Shown one piece after another: positions 47,586 through 58,446 of a DNA stretch of 64,000 bases (positions are counted from its first letter, which is position 1; every line of letters begins with the position of its first letter). This DNA comes from Zhengitettix transpicula. Its lineage: Eukaryota > Arthropoda > Insecta > Orthoptera > Tetrigidae. The notes under the pieces are model-generated. The model did no database searches, was not told where the DNA came from, and saw only the letters and a list, made by a program, of their open reading frames with translations. The position numbers were made by a program, and so were the translations under genes. The stretch is taken from NCBI GenBank assembly GCA_037074705.1, contig CM073590.1:116985600-117049599 (forward strand), read 5' to 3'.

Positions 47586-48120
47586 TTTTTTTTGGGTGTA
47601 GACAGGCTATGTATAGGGTAATCCACTTAGTGACAACTCCCCTCTTATAGCATAGGAAAAAATTTGAAAGGGGGGATGCGGAAGGGTGGAGGAAGGTAGA
47701 CAAGGGTTAACTAGGGCCCCCGGGTTATGGTTTAAGGATCCTACCCGGCATTCGCCTAAAAGTAATGCAGGACAAACCCTAGAAAAACCGGCGTCAGGTA
47801 GATTGGGCAATTGGTACTTGTCCCACGCCCTTACGATGGCGGGAAAGGGGTTACCTGTGGGGTCGCAGCTTTCCCCTCGCCTTGCCTTGACCGGTTTAGG
47901 AGGCAGCTGGCCGACTATTCCAATAGTAATAGAGAACAACTCTTACAGGATGCCCAAGGTCTGCGACCCCGGAACATACACCTCTCAAAACAGACCGAGG
48001 TGCCTCGGCATTTAGGAACCTTAGTTCAAAAAAACCAGAGAGATGTAAGGGCATCCCCCAAGGTAGCCCCCGCCAGAGCTCTCTGGGAAGGTTCACCTGC
48101 GAGAGAATCCTTTCGCAGGC
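47586..48120 (-). mobile_element. Family A, copy 11 (near full length)
   Basis: In reverse it runs from GCCTGCGAAAGGATTCTCTC through the CCAGAGAGCTCTGGCGGGGG subtype to the 3' end GCCTGTCTACACCC and an A8 tail. It shares the CTGTCTACACCC ending with copy 4 and the 5' subtype with copy 8, so it combines the two. The TGCAGG...CCTGCA stem is disrupted here. Open frames up to 110 codons on both strands are shadows. Confidence 0.9.
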
Positions 48121-48538
48121 TTCCTTGCGCACTCCGAATATGAACAATACGCAAAATACATTAAAAAAATGATGAAACACAAATGAGAAAATATGTTAAG
48201 TAGCAATTAGTAACCTCGAAAAAGTAATATATAAGTGGAACATAGTAAACAAACGAGAAGAAAAAATCATTTCGTAAATATTAAAAATAAAATGAAAAAC
48301 CCCGATAAAAGTGAAATGATAAGAGATGAGAAAATTAGTTTGTTGAATTTGACTTATTATTGTTCACATAAAAAGAAGCATTTCTGTTATAATGTGCGTT
48401 ATAGAAACTACAAATTCTCTATTCTCACTCATTTCACCATTGTTAAACATAATCCTCCTATTCGTCAGACTAGTGAAAGTTACGCATTTCCGGACCAATG
48501 TTTTTCTTCTCGAAATATGAGAAATCCTTTCCTAAAAT

Positions 48539-48995
48539 TTAGCCGTTGAGTTTTGATATACCCTTTACTTTGAAAATATTCACTACGTCGTGTAACATAT
48601 GACAAGGTATAGTTTGATAGTAATTCACAATATCCGTTAGTGCCTTTCGTATAGTGTTTGTTCTTATTTTACTGATAAAAAGTGTTGTCCAGACTAAAAA
48701 ATGTTTATTTTTGCACATTGACTTAATTTTGTGACTTAATACGTCTAATTGATTTGACTCGTTCTCCTTCATTTCTGGTCTTCTGTTGGGTGATAAAAAT
48801 TGCGGTATTAAAGAATTTAACGAGACGTTGTGTATTACTACATATTTTGTTAACGGTCTGGAAGCAGATAATTTCTAATTTGCATTTATTAACGGCCACT
48901 AATGCAGGAATATCAGTTTTAAATTTTTCCCTCTCGATTGCCGAAATATAGTTTTTTATTGTTGTCAAATTACTTTGCAATCTGTCTACAGACAT
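48539..48995 (-). pseudogene. Broken reading frame of unknown identity
   Basis: Two minus-strand frames, 90 codons starting at 48,995 and 77 codons starting at 48,772, overlap with a frame change and read like one interrupted protein. The first part is alpha-helix-like and lysine-rich with LVAVNKCKLEIICFQTV; the second continues with MCKNKHFLVWTTLFISKI. A third frame upstream (about 49,050-48,980) may extend it. Codon use looks more protein-like than the surroundings, but I recognise no domain. It may be a transposon or viral relic, an old retrocopy, or chance. Confidence 0.3.
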
Positions 48996-49566
48996 TTAAT
49001 AAATTTTGTGTTGAATAGAGTCCTTTTACTGCTTCTTTAAAAATGAATAAAGTTTTGACTTATGTATAAGTAACAAAACTACAACATTTTCTCTGAAATA
49101 GAATAAGTCTATGTGATAGGTCTGAAGGTTTCAACATTTTGACTCATCTTAGAACAGATACTTTGTAAGTTTGTTTTGGACTGCAGTAATCCTGTCGCGA
49201 TATCTAACACTAAAATGAAGTACTATTACTAGCATATTGATGTTGAAGCTTAGGACTGTATCCCATAAAATCACACTATCTTGATAATGGTTTGATACAA
49301 AATGAATTTTATTTTCTATTGCTGCAAGTGCCTAATGCGAAATTGTAAAACAAGTTATTTTCTCTCTTACTTGATTTGGTTTTCCATTCCCGTGTTCTAT
49401 CTAATGCCAGCGATATTTTATTAAAGCTTCTCGTGGTATTTTTTGGCCATTTAATTGTACTGGTGCTTAATTTTCCATTCATAGCGTGAAGGTTACGTGG
49501 ACTGATTATGCGCTATTTGTTTTGAGTCGCAATAGTTTATGCCAGTTATTTTATTTTAATTTTTTA
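48996..49566. other. No recognisable feature
   Basis: AT-rich, apart from the possible short upstream extension of the broken frame noted for 48,539-48,995. Confidence 0.5.
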
Positions 49567-49668
49567 TAGTAAAAGGTTACACGAGTATAATCCACATGGA
49601 GGCAACTTCTCTTTAATAGCATAGGAAAGGATTTGAAAGGAGAGATAGGGAAGGGTAAAGGAAGGTTT
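49567..49668 (-). mobile_element. Family A, copy 12 (3' tip only)
   Basis: In reverse: CCTTCCTTTACCCTTCCC, then TATGCTATTAAAGAGAAGTT and GTGTAACCTTTTACT. Only the last 100 bases of the family are present. Confidence 0.8.
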
Positions 49669-49767
49669 CTGTACAAATTTTATTTTTTTGAACAATTTAG
49701 CCTAAAGATAATTACATATGATATAATATAACTATATTTACCTATCACTATTTTTATCACTAACATA

Positions 49768-50146
49768 TTTTTAGAGTAACAGGCTACATGAGGGTAATCC
49801 ACATGAAGGAAGGGACTTGAATGGGGCGATGTGGAATAGTAGAGGGTTAACTAGAGCCCAAGGGTTTAAGGATCCTACCCGCAATTCGCCTAAAAGTGTT
49901 GAAGGGCAAACCCTATAAAATCTGTATCAGTTTGGTCGGGCATTGGGTACTTGTCCCACGCCCTTCCTATGGAGGGAGAGGGGTTTTCTGTGGGGACACA
50001 GCATTTCCCTCTCCGTGCCTCGACCAGTTTAGGAGGCAGCTGGCCGACTATTCCAATGGGGAAAAAACGGAGAGACGAAAAGGCATCCCCAAAGGTAGCC
50101 GTCTCCGTATCTCCAGAAAGGTTCTGCCTGCCTGCGGGAGAACAGT
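49768..50146 (-). mobile_element. Family A, copy 13 (two internal deletions)
   Basis: Carries the 5' GCAGGCAGAACCTTTCTGGA block and the 3' signature CATGTAGCCTGTTACTC. It has lost about 100 bases between CTCCGTTTTTT and CCCCATTGGAATAGTCGG, plus part of the 3' third. Its 5' end abuts the RT relic at 50.15 kb on the same strand. This may be an insertion into that dead LINE; a transcriptional link is not needed to explain it. Confidence 0.85.
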
Positions 50147-50151
50147 TATCA

Positions 50152-50488
50152 CCGTAATATTTATGCCAGGGTTTTAACTGCTTTAAGTACTCCTGAAGTA
50201 GTTGAGATGCTGCAGGTTGATTTTTATATGATGCAAGTGTACCTGTGTCATCTTCAAATGTTGCTAACGTAATTTGGTTAGAAGTTGATAATATTTTACT
50301 TGAAATCGTCTATTCATAACATACGATCGAAGTAAGAGATAGGTATCGGGTGGCAGTTTAATTTTGAACTTGAGAAGCAACCCAACATGTGAAACTAGTG
50401 AAGATATTGTATTTATAACTGTACTCTTTATGAATTTTATATTCATCTTGTTTTCTATGCTGCTGTGATAAAAATACCTCGTACACAT
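50152..50488 (-). pseudogene. Jockey-type reverse transcriptase fragment with in-place deletions
   Basis: Minus-strand translation gives INTISS, GLLLKFKIK, then LPPDTYLLLRSYVMNRRF (the block usually reading LPPNYYKLLKSYL-NRHF). In a shifted frame follows QITLATFEDDTGTLAS then AASQLLQEYLKQL. The last pieces are the catalytic F/YADD region, here FEDD (50,244-50,258), so the alanine is replaced and the frame is broken. The PQGSVLGP block between QVKYYQLL and ITLATF is deleted, as is the AFDKVWH block before GLL. It is a dead copy, probably truncated by loss or by the family A copy next to it. Confidence 0.85.
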
Positions 50489-50651
50489 TTACGTGTGCAA
50501 GTTGTATTGATTGACGAAATTTATGTTTCCTCACTACTGAAGATCAAGGAAGTAGTTTCTTGTTGTACGTTCTAGGCCGTCATTGACTTCAGTATTGATG
50601 TTTCCGAGTTGTTCTCTGAGTATACAGGTATAAAAATCCTTTAGTAATTAG
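50489..50651. other. Short spacer
   Basis: No feature seen between the RT relic and the first foldback. Confidence 0.5.
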
Positions 50652-50901
50652 AAAGATAGCCAAATTCAGACAAAAGTTAATAGTGATAATATAAATACCA
50701 AATAACGTTTCTGAAAGCCATGTTCGTTTCTTCAGGTGCAGGAAAACACAAGAGCATAGAGAGAGACATCTGCATCGGTCAGTTGACAAAATTCGCTTAT
50801 TAGTTTTGCCAATTGATCGTGCGTTTGTGTCTCTCTATGCTTGCGCGAGTAATAGGCCACATTCTTCCAGAAACTTCTTTTGTCTGAATTTGGCTATCTT
50901 T
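50652..50901. mobile_element. Family C foldback element 1
   Basis: The outermost 25 bases (50,652-50,676) are perfectly inverted at 50,877-50,901. Further in, AGCATAGAGAGAGACA pairs with TGTCTCTCTATGCT, and CATCGGTCAGTTGACAAAA pairs imperfectly with TTTTGCCAATTGATCGTG around a loop near TTCGCTTATTA. The left arm holds about 45 extra bases that carry the family C motif (in reverse CCTGAAGAAAC...CAGAAACGTT, then GGTATTTATATTATC). The whole could fold into a long hairpin. The open frames inside are shadows. Class uncertain: MITE-like foldback or two inverted copies of one element end. Confidence 0.75.
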
Positions 50902-51230
50902 ATTATTATTAATTTTCAATCACACGTAATGTTTTTCATTTTTAAAATCCTTCTGTTGGATGAAAACATTAATTTTTCATCAGTTTATGGACTTGAAAAC
51001 TCACATGAGAGACTTAGTATAGTCAGTTATCACAACTCAACAAATCATAAAAAATATAAATTTAAGATTATCCTACAAGTAATAAGGGAATCTACAAGTA
51101 GTGTACGTAGCACGAAGTACGTAATATCTCTGACAAAACGAAAATAACGTATTATAAAATATATACCGTCTGAGTTAAAAGTGTACTAATTAGATAAATA
51201 AATATCAAAATAAAAGTCAAAAGTTTCTGC

Positions 51231-51400
51231 TAAATAAATCCCACACAACATTTATTTGATCATTGTTTCTTCCGTCAAGTTATTAAAAAAACGCAAAAGT
51301 CGTAAGAAGGACGTTGTGTCGTTATTATGACTATTGAGGTTTTAGAATCAACTGACGAAAGCAACAAGGATTGCAAAAAAGCGTTGTGTGGGATAAATGT
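51231..51400. mobile_element. Family C foldback element 2 (diverged)
   Basis: CCCACACAAC (51,240-51,249) is inverted as GTTGTGTGGG (51,383-51,392). The homology continues inward on both arms: the left arm read in reverse gives TTGACGGAAGAAACAATGAT and the right arm reads CTGACGAAAGCAACAAGGAT, before AAATGTTGTGTGGG and AAGCGTTGTGTGGG respectively. Each arm is thus a copy of the same motif facing the other. The outer AAAGATAGCC terminus is not kept. Confidence 0.6.
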
Positions 51401-52402
51401 ATCACGTATTAACGAAATAACTGCAAAAACAGTATTTAGAATGTATGCAACTGACGCAAATGTAATGACAGGAATTTGAAAGTAGAGTTAAATTAAATAT
51501 CAAAAGATGCGAATAAGAAAGTACAGAAATTTAATTTTATTATTACACCAAAAACGGAACGTGGATGACTGATAGTGAAAATGTGGTCTCTATAGACGGA
51601 GTGCAAGATAAAATATATCTGAAGTTGGAGTACACAGGACACCTTGAGAGAAAAAAATATCAGTCGATGAAAATAATCTTTTGATAAGTAAACTGGCTGA
51701 TAACAATTTAACAAAATCATACAGCAGTGTATAAAAAATGAAAAACGTATATTGAAATATTTTTATATTGGTTTATATTATAAAAATTTTACCTTTCAAT
51801 AGTTTAACACTTCTCTCGCCACCTTTACCTCCCCCACAACTAATTTTTTTTTTCTATTTCAGTTTTAGATTCCGTAAATCAATCATGAAGAGGAAGCATC
51901 TCACAATAGATTGAAAGTGTTTTTGGGCACTAGCCGACTGAAATAAACACCAGACTGTCAATCAACTATTCCTAAATTTCTACAATGTAGAATGAGGTGA
52001 ATAACTCAATTCAGACCCGCCGTTTATCGAGAAATTAAAATGAGATATTTGTAGAAAAAGTTTCGGAGTGTCAAAATATGCTAACATCTGTGGCATTTTG
52101 GCGACTAAAAATGCTAAACGTAGTCTTCATTTTGAACCGACTTTAGGAATGGTTGCTCCTCTGCCCCTACTTTATAATTTTTCACTTTTGGATTTTCCAG
52201 ACGGAAGATTTTTTTTTAACTTTATTTAGCAGGTTCTTCAAGTAAAATACAATTCTCTGCTATTATATAAAAAGAGATCATATGGTAAGAGTATTTGGAG
52301 AGAGGGTTATGTGAATATTTCACACCTCTGGCTGATTACATTGGGTTCAGGTATTTACAGGTTGACAATTATTTGTCTTTTGAAAGCTTTCTTTTGAGTC
52401 TT
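51401..52402. other. No recognisable feature
   Basis: AT-rich; the 75-codon minus-strand frame at 51,493-51,720 has no known motif. Confidence 0.5.
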
Positions 52403-52745
52403 TTATGTTTTTTTTTGTTCTATATTTAATTTCGTTGCACTTTTACACTTCACTATACTTTTGAAAAAGTTACTTCTTAGGCTGTGGATGTAGTTTGTTA
52501 TAAGTGGAACCTTTAATTCTTGGTGTATTTGACTGTTTCGTATGAACCACGGGCTGTTAATTGCAATACGTAGCACTTTATTCCGCATGGTTTAAAGTTT
52601 CTTGTATGTTCGTTGCTCCAAGCTGGGCAGGCGTATGTAAGAATGGGCCGTAGAATCGATTTATAAATTAGGAGCGAGGATTCAACTCGAAGATGAGATT
52701 TTCTGGGCATGTAAACATATGGTTTTAAATTGGTTTTTAATTTTG
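52403..52745 (-). pseudogene. Jockey-type LINE ORF2 C-terminal fragment (frameshifted)
   Basis: Minus-strand frame 1 gives LKPYVYMPRKSHL and LLIYKSILRPILTYACPAW, the well-known block after the RT palm in Jockey-clade LINEs (usually RKSHLS...LLYKSILRPILTYACPVW). Near 52,590 the frame shifts and continues as NKVLRIAINSPWFIRN, then IHQELKVPLITNYI and a short lysine-rich end with a stop, as in complete ORF2 ends. A TAA replaces the usual CAA (Gln) just before MRNKV. The RT core upstream is not recognisable. The order on the strand shows this is a different insertion from the RT relic at 50.2 kb. Confidence 0.87.
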
Positions 52746-54784
52746 GGTAAATATGTTATATATTGAATGTCTCAATTTTTAATGTTTGTATCATATACTT
52801 TGGTCACAATACATCGCAATATTTGCGAGTGTTTTCCTTATTTTATTTACAAATGACGAAGGTCCAAAGGAGCCAAAAGCGACTTTTAGCATGCGAATAA
52901 TTCTGTTTCTGTCTTATACCATTAAACCATTTTCAGAAAATAACAGACTGTTTGAAAATTAAAGTTAACCTGAAACTGTGCATTCTAATACAACTGCTTG
53001 TTCGTTTTCAGCATAAAAGACGGCGGCCAGGAGCAATATGTGCTAAACTAGAAATACAGAACTGCATAATGAGTTTGTTGGAACAATATTTGAATTCCAC
53101 GGTGCGTTTCTCGCTTTAACTCGATGCCGTGATATTTCTGTTTATGCAACACAGACATGAAGTTTGCGGAAGTATGATTGTTAACGGAACTCATGTTGTT
53201 GTATATTAATAACCGTCTTCCCGTATATTACAGACAAAATTAAATGGTTTTACATGACTGAAATACGTATTAAAATTTCGATTTGATTATTTGTAACAGT
53301 GTAACTGAAGTGGATAATGACGCCAGATAAATAAAATAACAGAAACATTGGTCTTCTATTTTTATTAATTGTGCTATATATAAAATTTTCGTTAATAAAA
53401 TTCCTTTTGACATGATAAATCTAAGTAAATGTTATGCCAAAAAAAGTACTGAGTGACGTAGAGAAAAATCAACACTTAATAATGTCATAATTCGTTTTTG
53501 AGACGTGTGGAGCGTAGTATTTTAGTATTACAGTGTAATTTGTGTTGTAGCTGTAGAGATTCCATATCGGTCAACTAATCTTTATATTACGCATAGAGAG
53601 GTAGTGAATATGATGTCATCATAACCTCTCTGGAAAAATCGGCATCAGGATGGCTGGGATAAGTTTACCGAATCTCATACATTTACTGAATGATTAATTA
53701 CGTTGGTGATACAATACAAGTTGGTTATCATCCAAGAAGTAACGCAGTCCAAATAATATGCGGAAAGATAGAGAATACGTGTTATATATTACCGATATGA
53801 TTAGACGGACACATTTGAGTACAGTTACCATCGGCATTATCAGCTTTTTCAATCCATATTTTCAGGTTTCAGCCTCTCTTATTAACACTACCATTCTACT
53901 TGAATACTGATTCATATTTCATAATTACCACCAAGGTTACCCAGAGAAGCTTTCATGTCAGTTAGCTCCTTCTGTCATCATGAGACCATCGCAATCCTTT
54001 TAAAATTAACTTCCTCTTGGTCGATTATGGTCTCGATGGTTTTATTGGTCCACCGACCACTCACTCTCATTGCTGTTTGTTCTGACGATTGAACTTAAAG
54101 TCTACTTATCCGTTCAACAGTGTTGGTCCTTTAATGAAAAGGGATTTGGGTTGATGTAGAATGTGTTTCTACAGTTATGATTGGATTTCAGTCTCCTTAA
54201 TTCTAAGAAAAAAAAATAATGATCCATGGATTGAAGAGTATGTCAAAGTTTTGTAACCACAGACATTCAGTACAGCCACGTCTTTGAAACAAGTTGAGGA
54301 CGGTGCGTCCTTCGGCTTGAGAAACGGGAAGCCTTGACGCATCCTCAACGTTAATTTCGTCACGTGTTATGTGAAGATACATGACACGCATTCGCCATTG
54401 TGATTGACGATCGCTGGAAGCTTGATCTAATTTGTGTTTTCTTTTTAAATAAGTATCATACTAAATGTTTTTTGTTAGGCATAGTTTCAATCGTTGACTA
54501 GACAACTTATTGATCACTTAAGCAGTATACCTACAAGATTTACCAATGTCCTAAATGCACCTATAAATGATGTGTATTATCTTGAAAGAAACATTCAAAT
54601 AAATTCCGCCAATTCAATAATTGGCTTATAATTGGTAATTTGGATTTTAAAAAACAAAAATGTAACTCCCTTCCACGGAATTATATATTGTTTCATGTGT
54701 TGATAATTATATTATTTTACGCGTCAAATTTTGTGCATTTTCACACACAAATAGCAAAAAACCTTTTGCTCCAAACAAGTTTTA
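52746..54784. other. No supported gene
   Basis: AT-rich. Two overlapping minus-strand frames of 62 codons at 54,175-54,391 lie in a slightly GC-richer patch without known motifs. Confidence 0.5.
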
Positions 54785-55634
54785 TATTTAATAGCGTATA
54801 TCGTGACAACAAAGTGATTTTAATAGATAATATTTTGGAAGCTGAAAAGAAGTAATGGCTTTGGTTAGTTCACCAAAGATTCAGTTTCTGGAAGGTTTTG
54901 TTGCAAAGTTGTAAGCAATGAAAAATATGTTCCAAATTGATGTGAGAGATTATTTGAGCTAATTTGAGAGATAACAGCAATAAAAATAAAACTTTTTGAA
55001 CCTTGGAACTGCAACCTTCGCGTAGAGCATAAAAAGTTGTCTCTGGTTGCCTTTTTTCAAGTGGTGTATCAGTGGTGCATGAGTGACCTTTATGCTGGAG
55101 ACCTTAAATTATGAGTCTCAAAAATGAAATTCGATGACTTTAAAAGAAAAAAGTCTTCTATTCACAATGGTAACAAAAAGAATTTTATTGTAGCAAATGA
55201 TTTTTTGCTATTTTGGTTTGAAAATTCACAGAATTTGACACATAAAATTTGAACCTCATATTAACTAACATATATTTTGACAACAAAGTAAGCTTGAAAG
55301 CTGATACTTTGACAGCTTAAAATTAATAATGTGTTTAGTTAGATTTCCAAAACATAAGTTTATAGAACGTCTTGTTTCAAAGTTATAAGCACGAAAAATC
55401 TGCCTCAAATCGACGTGATGGTTTTTTTTAGAAACTTTGTGAGTTAACAGCAATAAAACTAAAACTTTTAAACCTTGGGACTGCAACCGTCATGTAGAGC
55501 ATAAAAAGTTGTCTGTAGTTGCCATTTTTTCAGGAAGCTAGCTGCTACAGTTCCACAAACAGTAGTACTTGAAAGTTGCCAATTTCTTAGAACGTGAATC
55601 AGTGGCGCATGAGTGACTTTTATGCTGGAGACCC
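54785..55634 (+). repeat. Tandem duplication with 473-bp period
   Basis: Two diverged units. CAGCAATAAAA stands at 54,975 and 55,448; AGAGCATAAAAAGTTGTCT, then GTTGCC, and at the end ATGAGTGAC followed by TTTATGCTGGAGACC, occur in both at the same phase. Unit 1 lacks about 60 bases present in unit 2 (between TTTTTTCA and GTGAATCAGTGG). Similarity also extends upstream of each unit (TGACAACAAAGT at about 54,803 and 55,277). The 73-codon minus-strand frame in unit 2 is not conserved as a frame in unit 1. Confidence 0.85.
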
Positions 55635-57244
55635 CAGGACCCCAGCTATACTACTTATGAAGGTATAATTTTACACAGTATTGTCTCAGACACATATCTA
55701 TCCATACACAAGATTGGAGATGGTGACTAAAAATTTTATTTGTAAATTTGGTCACTTGGCATGGAATGAACCTAATATAACAAACGTATTTTGCTTCAAT
55801 ATCCTAAACTTGTTTCAAGACCTGGTCCAAATCAATCAGCCTAAAGCAGCAACTTTGGATGACGTAAACTAGCTACAGGTGTTCGGAGGCTCCAATATTA
55901 TTAGTCTGTCGCTATTACGACAGTAAACAGTATTGACTGATGCCCATCAGTTTATATTGAAGCTGTCTCATTGGCTGACTAATGTCTGACACGTCCTTAC
56001 TTCCCATGAGCTTTAATCACTGTCACCTCCACTTGTGGCCGTTAATAAAAGTTTAAAAGACATCACTCGCACCTGTAAAATAATTGATGATTGTCAACTT
56101 TCTTAAATAATAATAATTTATTTTCCTTCCAGGGAAGAATATTTGAAACCTATTGAGTTTAGAACCGTTTATAAGATCACACAACCTTATGAAATTAATA
56201 AATGGTAACGCGATCCAATCTGTTACAATTTATTTAAGGAAACTGTTAATTTAATCATTTAACTATTTTTCGTTTGACAAATCTGCCTTAAGAGCTTTAG
56301 CAGTTTTTGTAGCAATTTGGATATTAAGATTATTTGAACAATAATTCGGACGCAATAGTAATGGGATTTAAACTTCATAGAAAATATCTGCGGTTACCTA
56401 AATATTTACCATTTACAAGTCACATTAACGATGCCTAACATTACTTTAATTCTGACGGACAACTTTAATTCTCATCTTAGTAACTATTTTGTTCATTAAA
56501 TTTCTTTATAGAATTATGTTTATTGAAATCTCAGAATTTATCTTCTATTTATTGTATTATACTCGTTATAAATGAGGATTTATTTTTCCAAATTATGTCG
56601 TTTAGCGTAAAAATATAATAGATTAAGAGAAACTACGCGCAGCAGTGTTCTTTCTCAGCTATAGAAATGAAATGCTCCCAATTTTTTTTCAGATACTGCA
56701 CGATATATTTAATCTGAACTAAATATTTTTGACTAACTTTTCAGAGGCTATTTCAGGTAACAGAAACTCAAGTGAGTCCTATAAAAATCTAAATAGATAT
56801 TAAACAAGACTTACTTATACAACTTGATATATAGTACGAATGACTTTTATAACTCAGGATTATAAAATTGGAATAAGTTTGAGGAATATCGTAATTTATT
56901 CCGACCACTGATAATTAAGTTAGGCAGAATGCGAGGCTTGAAAAACTAACAAACGCCAGCATTTTATGTATCTCTATTAATATTCGGAACCGATTAGCGC
57001 AATTTCCTTGCAACGCTGAGGTCCCTCAGATTTTAATCCTGGCGATAGAATTGATGTTGAGCATGTGAGTATTTCACCAAACCTATTGTTAAGCTCCCGC
57101 TGCCTGCGTTCGCTCGGTTGAGCAGCGCATTGCGTCCATCATCATAACCGGTGGAAGAGGGGCATGCTACTGTTTGGGTCCGCACTTGAAAGCTAAATTA
57201 AAACGAGCACTTCAAATGAGGCATTAACACAGTCATCTTCTTCT
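55635..57244. other. No supported gene
   Basis: AT-rich, with a GC-richer patch at 55,870-56,050 containing the hairpin CTGTCG-CTATTA-CGACAG (about 55,906-55,923). No frame has a known motif. Confidence 0.5.
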
Positions 57245-58179
57245 AAAAAATAAAGCAGAGTGTTAGTTTGTATGTTCCTTATACAAATATACACCGGTGG
57301 AGCAAATTTCACGAAATTTTTTACACGTGTTCTTTGCGACCAAGAAACAAACACTGCCGTTTTGAGAGACGTCTACCACCCCCAGGTGCGGCGGTTGACC
57401 GTGGAGCAAATATTCAAACATGTTAAACAGCTGATATTAAAGTTGGATAGTTATTATTAGGGGTAAAAAAATTGATAGTGTTTCTACCTATGTTATGAGT
57501 ATAATTTCAACCCCTTATAGCATGAGAAAGGATCACCCTTAGGGGTGGTGGTGGAGGGGAGTTACCAGAATATAACGCGAATACTACCGAGATTAGAGTC
57601 AAATCGTGTTTTTGTATATCGCTGTGTTTATTTATCACAGTATGAGCACCGCGCGGTGTTGGGCAAAGTTTGGCGGGAGTAGAAATTTTAAAACATGTTA
57701 ACAGACCGATATTTGCGTCGAATAAATATTTTTCGGGGTCAATGATAATCATAATATTTATCTAGATGTTTTCTGTGTATAATTTCCACCCCTTTCGGGC
57801 TTGGGAGGAGAACATCCTGAAGGGTGGGGGTGGAGTGACATTACATAAAAATAAGCCAAAAACAACCGAGATTCGAGTTAAATCCGAGTTATGGATGTCA
57901 CTGAGTTCAATTATGACTTTCAACTATTTTTTTAACCACAGTAGAGGGAATGAACGGGGAGGGGGGGAAATTATCAAACATGTTAAAACGGCAGATATAT
58001 TCGCCGAAAGAACCTTTTTAGGGGCAATGAGTTCAATCCCTTTGAAATAGGAGTTGAGCACATTTAGGATAGGAGTCGAGGTGCGTTACATAAAAGTAAC
58101 ACAAAAGTAACCGCGATTCGTGTCAAATCGTGGATTATGGATATATGACAACCCGGCTAACGCTGGGAACTCAGCTAGT
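57245..58179 (-). mobile_element. Family B dispersed repeat, short copy
   Basis: The reverse of the family B layout. The 5' end ACTAGCTGAGTTCCCAGCGT lies at the right. The 3' end at the left reads, in reverse, CACGTGTAAAAAATTTCGTG, TTTGCTCCACCGGTGTATAT and a reduced short-unit tract. At about 935 bp it has single modules where the 2.95-kb copy has arrays, so the long copy has probably expanded internally. Confidence 0.8.
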
Positions 58180-58446
58180 ACTAAATATAGGAAAGTAATA
58201 TCGATATATAGATTTTCAACTTTGTTTGCTTGAGAATTGATTACAATGTGAAAATCATCCTAACTTATAAAGCGTGTATCAATATCAGGACGAAACGGCT
58301 GTTGACATTCTTTGAAATGTTGGCTCCGTGGTCATCTGTGTTTATCAAATCATTACGTCTGTAAATCAAAAATCGCTGTTAAAAATGCGTGTTCGATGTG
58401 ACAGATTTTTCTTGAAATTTCTGAAGTTAAAAATGTTTTATTTTAA

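Noticed and set aside
47607..48180. 94-110-codon frames on both strands resembling one another across the window
   Set aside because: The similarity comes from family A copies; frames occur on both strands and are not kept between copies.
50152..52403. The two minus-strand RT relics as one element
   Set aside because: On the minus strand the C-terminal piece (52.4-52.7 kb) comes before the RT core (50.2-50.5 kb), the wrong order, so they are separate insertions.
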